From Planotetraspora kaengkrachanensis (GTDB lineage Bacteria; Actinomycetota; Actinomycetes; Streptosporangiales; Streptosporangiaceae), in contig NZ_BONV01000030.1 of NCBI RefSeq assembly GCF_016862895.1, forward strand, positions 49,995 through 113,994: a stretch of 64,000 nt of DNA. Reading direction: 5' to 3'. The notes beneath the pieces were generated by a model. The model was not told the DNA's origin and ran no database searches. It was given only the letters and a program-made list of their open reading frames with translations. The translations under genes and the position numbers were made by a program. Positions 10,583 through 19,487 of this stretch are shown here, one piece after another (the stretch's first letter is position 1; every line of letters begins with the position of its first letter).

Positions 10583-11616
10583 ACGTGAACGGTCGTGATC
10601 GGGAGCGACGAGTCCGCGGGGATCTCCAGCGTGGAGGCGGCGGCGCCGGCGGCGACCAGCTCCGATCCCAGTGCGGCCACCATCGCGCCGTTGTCGGTGC
10701 ACAGGCCCGGCCGCGGGACCCTCAGCCGCACGCCGGCGGCGTCGCACCGCTCCTGGGCCAGTGCGCGGAGCCGGGAGTTGGCCGCCACCCCGCCACCGAT
10801 CAGCAGGTCCTCGACACCGTGCCGGGCACACGCCTGGAGGGCCTTGCGGGTGAGCACGTCGACGACGGCCTCCTGGAACGAGGCGGCGACGTCGTGGACC
10901 GGAACGGACTCGCCCGCCGCCGTACGGGCCTCCACCCAGCGGGCGACCGCCGTCTTCAACCCGGAGAAGGAGAAGTCCAGCGTGCCGTCGTCGTACTTGC
11001 CCCGGGGGAAGGCGACGGCGGTGCCGGAGCCTTCGCGGGCCGCGCGGTCGATGTACGGGCCTCCGGGGAACGGCAGGCCGAGCACCCGGGCCACCTTGTC
11101 GAACGCCTCCCCGGCCGCGTCGTCGACGGTGGAGCCGAGCGAGACGACCTCGCGCGCCACGTCGGGCACGAGCAGCAGCGAGGAGTGGCCGCCCGAGACC
11201 AGCAGTGCGATGGCGGGCTTCGGCAGCGGTCCGTGTTCGAGCTGGTCGACGGCCACGTGCGCGGCCAGATGGTTGACCCCGTACAGCGGGACGCCGAGCC
11301 CCATGGCGTAGGCCTTGGCGGCGGCGACGCCCACCAGCAGCGCACCCGCGAGCCCGGGGCCGGCCGTGACGGCGACCGCGTCGATGTCCGAGAAGCGCAG
11401 GCCCGCCTTGGCGAGCGCGCTTTCCACCGTCGGCGTCATGGCCTCCAGGTGGGCGCGTGAGGCCACCTCGGGCACGACGCCGCCGAACCTCGCGTGCTCC
11501 TCCATGCTGGAGGCGATCGTGTCCGCGAGCAGCGTGTGACCGCGGACGATGCCGACGCCGGTCTCGTCGCAGGACGTCTCGATCCCCAGGACGATCGGCT
11601 CGTCAGCTCCGCTCAT
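10579..11616 (-). CDS. tsaD: tRNA N6-adenosine threonylcarbamoyltransferase TsaD
   Basis: 345 residues. TsaD transfers the threonylcarbamoyl group from threonylcarbamoyl-AMP to A37 of ANN-decoding tRNAs, acting with TsaB and TsaE, both encoded nearby. ASKHA-fold signatures are clear: the opening [16 protein letters not shown], the metal ligands His116 and His120 in [20 protein letters not shown], and the late loop [11 protein letters not shown]. The start ATG 11616 lies inside the end of rimI (14-nt overlap), which indicates coupled translation in tsaB-rimI-tsaD. Confidence 0.97.
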   Translation of the reverse strand: MSGADEPIVLGIETSCDETGVGIVRGHTLLADTIASSMEEHARFGGVVPEVASRAHLEAMTPTVESALAKAGLRFSDIDAVAVTAGPGLAGALLVGVAAAKAYAMGLGVPLYGVNHLAAHVAVDQLEHGPLPKPAIALLVSGGHSSLLLVPDVAREVVSLGSTVDDAAGEAFDKVARVLGLPFPGGPYIDRAAREGSGTAVAFPRGKYDDGTLDFSFSGLKTAVARWVEARTAAGESVPVHDVAASFQEAVVDVLTRKALQACARHGVEDLLIGGGVAANSRLRALAQERCDAAGVRLRVPRPGLCTDNGAMVAALGSELVAAGAAASTLEIPADSSLPITTVHV

Positions 11617-12109
11617 GCCCTGTCCCCTCGCGCTCGAGTTTCTTCAGCATCGTGATGGCGTCGGTCCCGTCCTCGTAGTAGCGGCGCCGCACGCCGAGCC
11701 GTTCGAACCCGAACCGCTCGTACATGGCCTGGGCGGGCTCGTTGTCCGACCGCACCTCGAGGAAGACCGTCTCTGCCCCGCGCCGCGCCGCCTCGGCCAG
11801 CAGCGCGCTCATCATGGCGGCCCCGACTCCGGAACGGCGGTGCCCGGCCAGGACCGCGATCGTCTGGATGTCGGCCTGGTCCGCGGCCGCCGCCAGCCCC
11901 GCGTAGCCGACGATCGCGTCGCCGACGCACGCGACGACGTAGTGCCGCGTACGCGGCTGGTCGTTCAGCTCCCCGCGCATCATGGACTCGCTCCACGCGT
12001 CGGCGGGGAAGGTGGTCCGCTCGATCTCCATGACCGCCGGGAGGTCGTCAACGGTCATCTGCCGCAACACGGCGCCCGTCCCGCTCACTTCTTCGACCGG
12101 GACGCTCAC
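11603..12109 (-). CDS. rimI: Ribosomal-protein-alanine N-acetyltransferase RimI
   Basis: A 168-residue GNAT acetyltransferase. It shows the core motif [18 protein letters not shown], and the motif B region [20 protein letters not shown] that marks RimI-type N-alpha-acetyltransferases. RimI acetylates the N-terminus of ribosomal protein S18 in enterobacteria; other protein N-termini are likely in actinomycetes. The GTG start overlaps the tsaB stop by 4 nt (GTGA), which fixes the start. The gene sits in the conserved tsaB-rimI-tsaD order. Confidence 0.93.
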   Translation of the reverse strand: MSVPVEEVSGTGAVLRQMTVDDLPAVMEIERTTFPADAWSESMMRGELNDQPRTRHYVVACVGDAIVGYAGLAAAADQADIQTIAVLAGHRRSGVGAAMMSALLAEAARRGAETVFLEVRSDNEPAQAMYERFGFERLGVRRRYYEDGTDAITMLKKLEREGTGHERS

Positions 12110-12828
12110 GTCGTCACCTTCTTGGGCGCCCCGGGCACCTGGGCGTCGGGGCGGCGCAGGTAGATCGGCCGGGGCGGCCCGAGCACGCCGAGCTCGCGAG
12201 CCTTCTCCACCGAGTCGACGCGCCCCTCGGGCACCCGGGCGATCGCGGCGGCCTCCTCGTCCGTCAGAGTGGCGAGGCGTCCGGCGGCGAGCGCCGCCAG
12301 CGCCGCGGCCGACGGGTGCTCCGGGCCCTCGATGCGGCCGGGACCCACGACGTCCGCGTAGAGCAGGCCTCCGGCCCCGACCACGGGCAGGTCGGCGGGC
12401 AGGTCCTGCGGCCTGTCCACCTTGGGGCCGTCGAGGCGCGTCTCGCGGTCGCCATACCTCGCCCAGAAGACCTCCTTGCGCCGCGCGTCGGTCGCGACCA
12501 GGAACGGGCCGGGCGTCTTCGTGGCATACGCCAGGGCGTCGAGGGTGCACACGCCGAAGGCCGGCACGCCGGCGGTCGCCGCGAGCGCCGTGGCGGTCAT
12601 CAGGCCGACCCTCAGTCCCGTGTACGGCCCCGGGCCGGTTCCGGCGACGATCGCGGTGACATCCCGCAGCGTCACGTCCGCGTCGCGCAGGACGCGCTCG
12701 ATCGTGGGAGCGAGCAGCTCCCCGTGCCGCCGCGCGTCGATCGTCGTCGACTCGGCCAGCACGCGTCCTCCGTCGTGCAGGGCGGCCGTGACGGCGGGTG
12801 TGGCGGTGTCGAAGGCCAAGACAAGCAC
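12106..12828 (-). CDS. tsaB: tRNA threonylcarbamoyladenosine biosynthesis protein TsaB
   Basis: 240 residues. TsaB is a degenerate ASKHA-fold paralogue that scaffolds TsaD and TsaE in t6A synthesis. The opening LVLAFDTATPAVTAAL and the IVAGTGPGPYTGLRVGL loop are diagnostic. GTG 12828 is chosen because homologues start at this strand and a TACCCT -10 (12837-12842) ends 8 nt upstream with no Shine-Dalgarno; a TTG three codons earlier is the alternative. It is first of the tsaB-rimI-tsaD operon. Its usual neighbour tsaE is about 5 kb away because of inserted genes. Confidence 0.94.
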   Translation of the reverse strand: MLVLAFDTATPAVTAALHDGGRVLAESTTIDARRHGELLAPTIERVLRDADVTLRDVTAIVAGTGPGPYTGLRVGLMTATALAATAGVPAFGVCTLDALAYATKTPGPFLVATDARRKEVFWARYGDRETRLDGPKVDRPQDLPADLPVVGAGGLLYADVVGPGRIEGPEHPSAAALAALAAGRLATLTDEEAAAIARVPEGRVDSVEKARELGVLGPPRPIYLRRPDAQVPGAPKKVTT

Positions 12829-12952
12829 GAACGTCAAGGGTAGTCGGTGTGGGGGCGCAGGTGGACCGAACGCCGAGCGGGCCGCCGCCCCGGGCCATGC
12901 CGTACCGTGCCGATGATCACGGAGAAGGCGACGATCGATCCTCGTCGAGCGA

Positions 12953-13507
12953 TCAGACGTCCTTCTCGAGGGACGCGTAGACGATGATGTTGTCGCGGTA
13001 CTGGTGCTCCGACCAGTCGAAGGCGCCGCCGCAGGTGATCAGGCGCAGCCCGTCCTCGGCGTAGACGCGCTCGGCCGGGAAGTCGTCCTTGGGGACCCGT
13101 TCGACCGAGTCGACGAGGTAGTCGGCTGTCTTGCCGTCGCTGCGCACGACCTTGACCAGCGCGCCCTTGTGGAGATCGCGCAGTTTGTAGAACACGGCGG
13201 GCGCGGTCTTGGTGTCGACGTGCCCGATGATCACCGAGGCTCCAGGATCACCAGGAACCGCGCTGCCGGTGTACCACCCCGCCGTCGACGGCTTGTCGAA
13301 CGGCGGAAGCTCGACGTCGCCGGCCGAGTCGAGCCCGAGCTTCATCAGCGGCGCCTTCAGGCTCAGCGAAGGGATGTCGATGCGCCTGGGCACGATCGGG
13401 TCGGGACGGGCGGCGGTGCGGGGCTCCTGGGACCGTCCGTTCACCGCGAACAATGCGAGCCCGGTGACGACCCCGGCCACCACGACCCACCGGGTCGATA
13501 CCGCCAA
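12953..13507 (-). CDS. Class F sortase
   Basis: 184 residues with an N-terminal membrane anchor (about 7-23) and an exported transpeptidase domain. The sortase triad is visible: His96 in IIGHVDT, Cys159 in LITCGG and Arg171 in YRDN. Lack of the longer class A/C features and the general layout fit the actinobacterial class F group. Sortases cleave a C-terminal sorting motif and join the protein to the cell wall or to another protein. The TTG start at 13507 has GGAG 8 nt upstream and lies 2 nt after the stop of the neighbouring exported-protein gene, so the two are probably coupled. No LPXTG substrate is encoded next to it. Confidence 0.88.
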   Translation of the reverse strand: MAVSTRWVVVAGVVTGLALFAVNGRSQEPRTAARPDPIVPRRIDIPSLSLKAPLMKLGLDSAGDVELPPFDKPSTAGWYTGSAVPGDPGASVIIGHVDTKTAPAVFYKLRDLHKGALVKVVRSDGKTADYLVDSVERVPKDDFPAERVYAEDGLRLITCGGAFDWSEHQYRDNIIVYASLEKDV

Positions 13508-13509
13508 AA

Positions 13510-14145
13510 TCAGCTCCTCGAGCGCCTGCGGGCCACGCCGATGCCGACGCCGAGGACGGCGAGCAGTGCCACCGCGGTCACGCCCACGGGCAGGCCGGAA
13601 TCGTCGGTGGGGCCGCCGGCGGCGGTGCCTCCGCCGCCCGCGTGCGGCGCCCGGGTGGGAATCCGCGTGCGCGTCGGCGTCGGCGAGACGACCTTGAACG
13701 AGGCGGTGCCGATGTCGTTGGTGGCCTCACAGCGCACCTGCACCCGGTAGCCGCCGGCCTTGGCGTCCGCCCGGACGGGGGCGCTGCCCGTCAGCCCAGG
13801 CACGGCGGGTTCGGCCGTCGGGGAGGCGGAGGGCGTCGCCACGGGGGGCAGCAGCGAGATCGGGCCGGTGAAGGCGTCCGAGCGGGCGACGGCCCGGTAG
13901 GCGGTGCCGCCCTGGGGAAGCGGGCAGCGGGCCGTGATCCGGACGCTTCTCGTCGCCCCGCCGGTGACCGTGGAGGGCTCCACCACGACCTCGATGTCCT
14001 GGCGCGGGATCGTGACCGTCGGCGAGGGAAGACCGGGGGTCAGCGTGATCGCGGGGGTGGGTGAGTCCGTCTGGGCCGAGGCCGAGCACCCGAGCGCGCC
14101 GAACAGAACGACTCCCGCGACGGCGACCTGCGTGACCCTGCTCAT
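13510..14145 (-). CDS. Exported protein with C-terminal membrane anchor, partner of the class F sortase
   Basis: 211 residues. Residues 1-20 form a signal peptide ending GALGC; Cys20 could be a lipobox but the -3 residue is weak. The middle is a beta-rich region of about 110 residues holding two cysteines (Cys74 in RCPLPQGG and Cys139 in VRCEATND), probably a disulfide-bonded Ig-like fold. It is flanked by Thr/Pro/Ser-rich linkers. The end is Gly-rich, then a hydrophobic span (about 188-205) and RRRSRS. This is the layout of a sorting signal, but the motif position reads SGLPVGV rather than LPXTG. The start is ATG 14145 with GGAGGGG upstream; an ATG at 14172 has none. The downstream gene is the sortase. 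Confidence 0.72.
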   Translation of the reverse strand: MSRVTQVAVAGVVLFGALGCSASAQTDSPTPAITLTPGLPSPTVTIPRQDIEVVVEPSTVTGGATRSVRITARCPLPQGGTAYRAVARSDAFTGPISLLPPVATPSASPTAEPAVPGLTGSAPVRADAKAGGYRVQVRCEATNDIGTASFKVVSPTPTRTRIPTRAPHAGGGGTAAGGPTDDSGLPVGVTAVALLAVLGVGIGVARRRSRS

Positions 14146-14292
14146 CGGCCAACCCCTCCCACGCCCGGTCATTTACCCAGAAAATCTATGCCAATCCATG
14201 ACTAGAGATCTTCTTTTCGGCATGTTCGGCAGACGTGTCGAGGTGACAAGGGGGTTACCGGGAGCGGACGCGCTCCACTCGCGTCCTCGGGA

Positions 14293-16623
14293 TCACTCCA
14301 CGCGCAGACCCTCCGGCCGGGTGAGCCGCCACAGGGTCGGCAGGCTCAACGCGGTCACCAGCAGGACGACGGCCGCGCCGATGCCCGCCGAGATCGCGAC
14401 CGTCGCCCAGTCGATCGACACGGGGACCGACACCATCCTCAGCAGAGCGACGCCGAGTCCCAGCCCGAAGACGACCGCGAGGGCGAGACCGATCATGACC
14501 GGTATGAACGTCTGCCAGAACACCGACCAGCTCAGCGCGCTACGCCGCGTGCCGACCGCGACGAGCATGGCGAGCATCCTGCGCCGGTCCCGCAACTGTT
14601 CCACGGTTCCCACCAGCATGCTGGCCCCGATCAGCAGGAGAGTCACCACGACGCCCACGTAAAGGCCGCGACGGATGCCGTCGAACCTGCCGACGGTCTC
14701 ACTGGCCGCCAGAGTCGCGACCGTCCCGACGGGATCGAGTTGCGCCACCACGTTCCTGACCCGCTCCATCGCGTCGGGATCGCCTGGGTCGAGGCTGACG
14801 AACGTGTTCGCGATCGACCTCGGCACGGCCCTCGCGTCGATGGCACCCGGCGTGGCGAGGATGACGTCCTGGTAGACACCGGAGGGGTCCCTGCGCGCGG
14901 GGACCTGCCGGGCGTCGCCCGGCACCGTCCACCGTGGCCCGCCGTCTCCGACCGTGACCGTGACCGTGGCGCCGGGGCGGATGGCCTCCTGCGCGCCCGG
15001 GTCGACGGGCGTCGCCCGGGCGATGAAGACGTCGCCGCCGGCGCACGATCCCAGGTCCGCGTACTCCGCCAGCGCGGCGCAATCCCCCACCTGCAGCAAG
15101 GCGAAGGCGGGATCCTGCCCGGCCGCTCCGGCGGGCGGCTCGGCGGACACGCCGCCGACCAGCGTCTCGGTGACGCGGGTCACCCCCGGTGTGGCGCGCA
15201 GCCTCACCGCGATCGGTCCCGCCGAGGCCGGGTCGTGGGTGCGGATCTGCGCCTGCGCCCGGGAGGGGTCCTGCCGGGTCTGAACGGTCGACTCCTTCTG
15301 CACGGCCGCGAAGAGCATCTGCAGCGCGATGGCACCGGCGACCGCGACCGCGATCCCGTTGACCAGACGCGCCGACATGGCGCTGTCGAGCTGCAGCCGC
15401 CGGACGGCGAGCTGCCAGCCGACCGGACCGCCGCGCAGGGGACGCACGACCAGCTCGATCACCCAGGGGAGCACGGTGACCGCGCCGATCAGCAACAGGA
15501 CGGCCCCCGCCGCGACCTGGTATTGAACGACGCCGCCCATGGTCTCGGGTAGACCGCCGACCAGCGGGACGAGAAGGGCCAGGCCGGTTCCGGGCAGGAT
15601 CAGCCGCCACCAGAGCCTGCGCCGCGGCGGAGTCGCGCGCCGGGTCACTCCCAGCGGCTCGATCGCCACTCCTCGCAGTGCGAGCACACTCACCGCCACT
15701 GACAGCGCCGGTACGGCCACCGCGATGACGGCGACGAGGGGAATGCTCGGCCGTACGTCCGACGCGTAAACGCTGATGTCCCAGAGCGAGAGCATCGGCG
15801 CGATCTGGCGGCCGACCAGGAACAGCACACCGCCGACCACGAGCCCCAGGCAGGCACCGGCCGTCGTCTCGCCTGCCGCCATCAGGCGCGTCATCCGGCG
15901 GTCGGCGCCGATCAACCGCAGGGCCGCCATCCGCCGGTCACGGCTCTCGCTTCCGAACCGTACGGCCGCGGCCAGGAAGACCGCGATGGGCAGCAACAAC
16001 ACAACGATGATGATCACAACGAGGATGGTGAGCACCGTCCCCAGCCCTTCCGAGGAAGGGCTGTCGCCGAAGGTTCGCAGCCTGGTGACCTCGTCGGCGG
16101 GCAGGGCGTCGACGCCGCGGTAGAAGGCCAGCTCGCCCGGGCCGGACAGGCCTTCCTGCCGGATCGTCCCGGTCACACGGGCGCCGTCGAGGCGTGGGGC
16201 GAACAGGGGTCCGTCCGGCGAGTCGAGCAGGTCCTTCAGCGCGGGCGAAACCACGACCTCGCCGGGCCGGGGAACGGCCGTGAGTCCGGGCGGGATCGGC
16301 GCCCGCGGGCCTTCGGGGTGCAGGAGACGCCCGTGCACCGGCGTCTGGCGGAAGGAGGTGTCGACCTGTCCCACCAGCATGGTGTCGGCCGCCGCCGGGA
16401 TCTGCTCCCCCAACCGCAGGTCGCTGCGAGCGGAGGTGCGTTCCTGGCGGGCCTGCAACGCGCCCGGCACCGCGGCGGCAAGCAGGAGCAGCGCGACGCC
16501 GATCCCCACGCCCACCGCGGTGAGAACGGTGCGGGTCCAGCCGTCGCGGCCGCCGGCGAAGGCGAACCGCATACCCAGCAGCACGTCGCGCGAGGCGGAC
16601 GCCCGGCCCCGGCGGTCGCTCAC
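14293..16623 (-). CDS. FtsX-family ABC transporter permease
   Basis: 776 residues, a MacB/FtsX-type permease. It has an N-terminal span at about 33-56, a large extracytoplasmic region, and the FtsX core of three spans at about 200-330. A second repeat follows, with spans near 350, 390 and 425, another periplasm-facing domain (about 450-630), and a final FtsX core at 640-770. Such two-core permeases work with a LolD/MacB-type ATPase in mechanotransmission, lipoprotein or peptide extrusion. The GTG start overlaps the ATPase stop (GTGA). It is last in the padR-ATPase-permease operon. The substrate is unknown; antimicrobial peptide resistance is a common role of PadR-linked systems. Confidence 0.88.
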   Translation of the reverse strand: MSDRRGRASASRDVLLGMRFAFAGGRDGWTRTVLTAVGVGIGVALLLLAAAVPGALQARQERTSARSDLRLGEQIPAAADTMLVGQVDTSFRQTPVHGRLLHPEGPRAPIPPGLTAVPRPGEVVVSPALKDLLDSPDGPLFAPRLDGARVTGTIRQEGLSGPGELAFYRGVDALPADEVTRLRTFGDSPSSEGLGTVLTILVVIIIVVLLLPIAVFLAAAVRFGSESRDRRMAALRLIGADRRMTRLMAAGETTAGACLGLVVGGVLFLVGRQIAPMLSLWDISVYASDVRPSIPLVAVIAVAVPALSVAVSVLALRGVAIEPLGVTRRATPPRRRLWWRLILPGTGLALLVPLVGGLPETMGGVVQYQVAAGAVLLLIGAVTVLPWVIELVVRPLRGGPVGWQLAVRRLQLDSAMSARLVNGIAVAVAGAIALQMLFAAVQKESTVQTRQDPSRAQAQIRTHDPASAGPIAVRLRATPGVTRVTETLVGGVSAEPPAGAAGQDPAFALLQVGDCAALAEYADLGSCAGGDVFIARATPVDPGAQEAIRPGATVTVTVGDGGPRWTVPGDARQVPARRDPSGVYQDVILATPGAIDARAVPRSIANTFVSLDPGDPDAMERVRNVVAQLDPVGTVATLAASETVGRFDGIRRGLYVGVVVTLLLIGASMLVGTVEQLRDRRRMLAMLVAVGTRRSALSWSVFWQTFIPVMIGLALAVVFGLGLGVALLRMVSVPVSIDWATVAISAGIGAAVVLLVTALSLPTLWRLTRPEGLRVE

Positions 16624-17315
16624 AGCGCCTCCTCCATTTCCCGCGCGATGTCGCGGGTGCGGCCGTCGCGCACGACGATTTCACGATCGGAGTATCCGGC
16701 CACCCGTGCTTCGTGGGTCACCAGCACCACTGCCGCGCCCGTCTCGCGGGCCGCCTCGGTCAGCAGCCGCATCACCCGTTCACCGTTGAGTGAGTCGAGG
16801 GCGCCGGTCGGTTCGTCGGCGAACACCGCCTGTGGCCGCGTGACGAGCGCACGGGCCACGGCGACCCGCTGGCCCTGACCTCCGGAGACCTCTCCCGGCC
16901 GTTTCCGCCCCACGTCGGCGAGGTGGAGACGATCCAGCCACTCGGCGGCCCGGGCCTCGGCCTCACGACGGCGGACCCCCTCCATGCGCAGCGGGAGCGC
17001 GATGTTCTCCAGGCAGGTCAGCTCCGGCACCAGCTGGCCGAACTGGAAGACGAAGCCGAACTGGGTGCGGCGCAGCGCGCTGCGTTCCCCGTCGGTCATC
17101 GCCGAGATCTCGGCGCCCTGATACCGCACGTGACCGGAGTCGGGCCGGACGATGCCGGCGAGGCAGTGCAGCAGGGTCGACTTGCCCGATCCCGACGGCC
17201 CCATGATGGCGACGATCTCACCCGCCCGGATGGCGATCGAGGCGCCGTCGAGCGCCTTCGTCGGGCCGAAGGCCTTGTGCAGGCCGTCGGCCTCCAGCAA
17301 CGGCTGCCCGGTCAT
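16620..17315 (-). CDS. ABC transporter ATP-binding protein (MacB/LolD type)
   Basis: A 231-residue single nucleotide-binding domain. It has Walker A GPSGSGKST, a Q-loop in VFQFGQL, signature VSGGQGQRVAVARA, Walker B AVFADEPTGALD, and the H-loop VTHEARV. The D-loop extension TGALDS and the sequence around Walker A place it with MacB/LolD ATPases that power FtsX-type permeases. The ATG start overlaps the padR stop (ATGA) and the stop overlaps the permease start (GTGA), so the three genes form one coupled unit. Confidence 0.92.
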   Translation of the reverse strand: MTGQPLLEADGLHKAFGPTKALDGASIAIRAGEIVAIMGPSGSGKSTLLHCLAGIVRPDSGHVRYQGAEISAMTDGERSALRRTQFGFVFQFGQLVPELTCLENIALPLRMEGVRRREAEARAAEWLDRLHLADVGRKRPGEVSGGQGQRVAVARALVTRPQAVFADEPTGALDSLNGERVMRLLTEAARETGAAVVLVTHEARVAGYSDREIVVRDGRTRDIAREMEEAL

Positions 17316-17836
17316 GCCCGCACCTGCCTGCGGAGGTCGTCGAGCCGGGCCGCGGTCAACTCAAGCCAGCGAAGGTCGGCATCGAGGTGGAAGAGCGCGT
17401 GGTCGCAGATGAGGTTGTCCGCGAGGTCGCCGCCGGCCTTGCGCCGGGTGAGCTCCCTCATCAGCCGGAGGTGCTCGGCCCGCTGCACGTCGAGCAGGTC
17501 CGCGGCGGACCGGCCCGTGAGCAGCGCCAGGATCACCTTGGTGTAGAGGGTGTTCTGCAGATACGGCTCGGGCTTCTCGGCACTCGCCAGCCACAGCTCG
17601 ACGTCGCTCACTCCGGCGGACGTGACGGCGTACCGCTTGCGCTCCGGGCCCTCACCCGGCTCGACGCCGTCGAGTTCGACGAGGCCGTCTTTCAGCAGTC
17701 GCGAGAGCGTGGCGTAGACCTGGCCGTAGTGCAGGGGGCGCGCATGGCCGAACCGGTCGTCAAACGTCTTCTTCAGGTCGTAGCCATGACGCGGCCCGGA
17801 CTCGAGGAGGCCGAGGAAAGTGTGTCCAATCGACAT
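17312..17836 (-). CDS. PadR family transcriptional regulator
   Basis: 174 residues. The N-terminal winged helix (FLGLLESGPRHGYDLKKTF, then GQVYATLSRLLKDGLVE) and the C-terminal dimerisation helices are typical of PadR repressors. These respond to phenolics, antibiotics or other small ligands. ATG 17836 is chosen because TATATT lies exactly 7 nt upstream with no Shine-Dalgarno, predicting a leaderless mRNA; an ATG six codons earlier would be upstream of the transcript. PadR-type half sites cover the promoter, so autorepression of the whole padR-ATPase-permease operon is likely. Confidence 0.9.
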   Translation of the reverse strand: MSIGHTFLGLLESGPRHGYDLKKTFDDRFGHARPLHYGQVYATLSRLLKDGLVELDGVEPGEGPERKRYAVTSAGVSDVELWLASAEKPEPYLQNTLYTKVILALLTGRSAADLLDVQRAEHLRLMRELTRRKAGGDLADNLICDHALFHLDADLRWLELTAARLDDLRRQVRA

Positions 17837-17843
17837 GCCAGGG

Positions 17844-17880
17844 AATATACACATGATGTATACATGCCGTGTGTACAGCC
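17844..17880 (-). promoter_or_regulatory. PadR promoter with overlapping operator-like repeats
   Basis: On the minus strand TATATT (17844-17849) lies 7 nt before the start ATG. Overlapping and upstream are the palindrome ATGTATACAT (17856-17865), the imperfect dyad ATACA-N5-TGTAT (17847-17861), and a TGTACA (17872-17877). Together they form a cluster of the ATGT/ACAT half sites typical of PadR operators. Confidence 0.6.
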
Positions 17881-17933
17881 TGACGTGTGGTTCGTCACTG
17901 CTGGAATGAGCGAGAGGTGGCGGAGCCGGAGAA

Positions 17934-18419
17934 TCAGAGGACGGTGCCGGCCCATCGGGCGCCGACGCCCCGGACCCGTACCAGCCGCTGCTCGCCTTCG
18001 TCCCCGCGCTCGATGTGGATCTCGAGCCGCTCGTCGGAGAGGCCCTCGACGAGACCCTCGCCCCACTCGACGACCGTGACGGACTCCTCGATCGAGGCGT
18101 CCAGGTCGAGGTCGTCCACCTCCAGCGAGCCGCCCAGCCGGTAGGCGTCCGCGTGGACGAGGGCGGGACCGCCGGACAGCGAGGGATGCACCCGCGCGAT
18201 CACGAACGTCGGCGAGGTGATCGGTCCGCGCACCTTGAGACCTTCGGCGATGCCCTGCACCAGAGTGGTCTTGCCCGCTCCCAGAGGCCCGCCGAGCACG
18301 ACCAGGTCGCCGGGGCCGAGCAGCGTGGCCAGCCGAACCCCCACCGCCCGCATCTCCTCGGCGGTCGCCGCACCGATCTCCTGGACGCCGGCCCCCGAAC
18401 CGGGTGATGTGGCGCTCAC
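17934..18419 (-). CDS. tsaE: tRNA threonylcarbamoyladenosine biosynthesis ATPase TsaE
   Basis: 161 residues. TsaE is a P-loop ATPase that regulates the TsaB-TsaD complex in t6A formation. Walker A is GGPLGAGKTTLVQGIAEGL, followed by the conserved SPTFVIARVH and the VVEWGEG Walker B region. The GTG start overlaps the stop of the upstream hydrolase gene (GTGA). It is separated from tsaB by the inserted PadR-ABC and sortase genes. Confidence 0.95.
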   Translation of the reverse strand: MSATSPGSGAGVQEIGAATAEEMRAVGVRLATLLGPGDLVVLGGPLGAGKTTLVQGIAEGLKVRGPITSPTFVIARVHPSLSGGPALVHADAYRLGGSLEVDDLDLDASIEESVTVVEWGEGLVEGLSDERLEIHIERGDEGEQRLVRVRGVGARWAGTVL

Positions 18420-19462
18420 ACGTCCTCCCTCTCCGTCCGCTTCAGCAGTGCGCGCAGGGCGTCGTTGACCGCTCCCGGCCGTTCGAGCTGCACGAGATGC
18501 GAGGTGTCCGGCACCGTGGTCAGCTCGGCGGTGGGCACGGCCGCCGCGATGGCCCTGCTGTGGTCGAGGGGGGTCAGCCAGTCGCGGTCCCCGACGATGA
18601 TCGCCGTGGGCACCTTGTTCAGCACGTCGAGCGCGGTCAGCTTGTCGTGCGACATCAGGGCGGGATAGAAGTCGGCGATCACCTCGCTCGGGGTGGCCCT
18701 GATCATCGAATCCACGAAGTCCACCACGGTGGGGCTGACGCTCTTCGAGTCGCCGAACCCGAGATGGCGCAGGGCGAGGAAGGACAGGTCGGTCCCTGCC
18801 TCACGGCCGCGGTCCACCAGGGCTCCGCTCCTGCGCATGACGGACACCGCGGACGGCACGGCCTTGTGCACGACCTTCGACAACAGGGCGGGCAGGCCCA
18901 GCGTGAGCTCGGCCAGCTTGCCCGCCGACGTTGAGATCAGCGAGACGCCGCGGACCTTGTCGCCGAACAGCTCCGGCCGCCGGTCGGCCAGCGCCATGAT
19001 CGTCATGCCGCCCATGGAGTGGCCCACCAGCACGCAGGGGCCGGGGACCAGTTCCTCCAGCACGAGCGCGAGGTCCTCACCGAGGCGGTCGATCGAGCAG
19101 TCCTCCGAACGCGCCGACTGCCCGTGGGATCGCTGGTCCCACAACACGAGACGGTGGGACTCGCGCAGATCCCGCCACTGGTAGTGCCAGGAGTCCAGCG
19201 TCAGGCAGTAGCCGTGGCACATCACGATCGTGAGCGGCGCGTCCTCCGGTCCGTCGACCTCGGCGTGGATCAGCACCCCGTCCGACGTCGTGAGCGTCAC
19301 GGGACGCCCCCGGAGCTCACCGAAGGGCTCCGTTGCCTCGAGATCCGGACGCAACCGGATGCGGCCGACCGCGTACCTCTTGGCCAGGGCGGCCGCGGCC
19401 ACGCCGGCCGAGGCCGCACCGACGACCGCACCGGCGATGCCGACCCTGCGACGTGTGCTCAT
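18416..19462 (-). CDS. Alpha/beta hydrolase with N-terminal membrane anchor
   Basis: 348 residues. A hydrophobic segment at about 8-28 preceded by RRR suggests a membrane anchor or uncleaved signal. The hydrolase core follows, with the oxyanion region HGYCLTLDSW, nucleophile elbow GHSMGG (Ser149), an acidic residue in GDRDWLTP, and a histidine in DTSHLVQLERP. The ATG at 19462 has AGGAGAA upstream; an earlier in-frame start at 19480 does not. It lies 25 nt downstream of alr and is coupled to tsaE, a position conserved in actinomycetes, but no specific substrate is known. Confidence 0.87.
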   Translation of the reverse strand: MSTRRRVGIAGAVVGAASAGVAAAALAKRYAVGRIRLRPDLEATEPFGELRGRPVTLTTSDGVLIHAEVDGPEDAPLTIVMCHGYCLTLDSWHYQWRDLRESHRLVLWDQRSHGQSARSEDCSIDRLGEDLALVLEELVPGPCVLVGHSMGGMTIMALADRRPELFGDKVRGVSLISTSAGKLAELTLGLPALLSKVVHKAVPSAVSVMRRSGALVDRGREAGTDLSFLALRHLGFGDSKSVSPTVVDFVDSMIRATPSEVIADFYPALMSHDKLTALDVLNKVPTAIIVGDRDWLTPLDHSRAIAAAVPTAELTTVPDTSHLVQLERPGAVNDALRALLKRTEREDV

Positions 19463-19487
19463 CACCGCTTCTCCTCGCAACCGCGGC

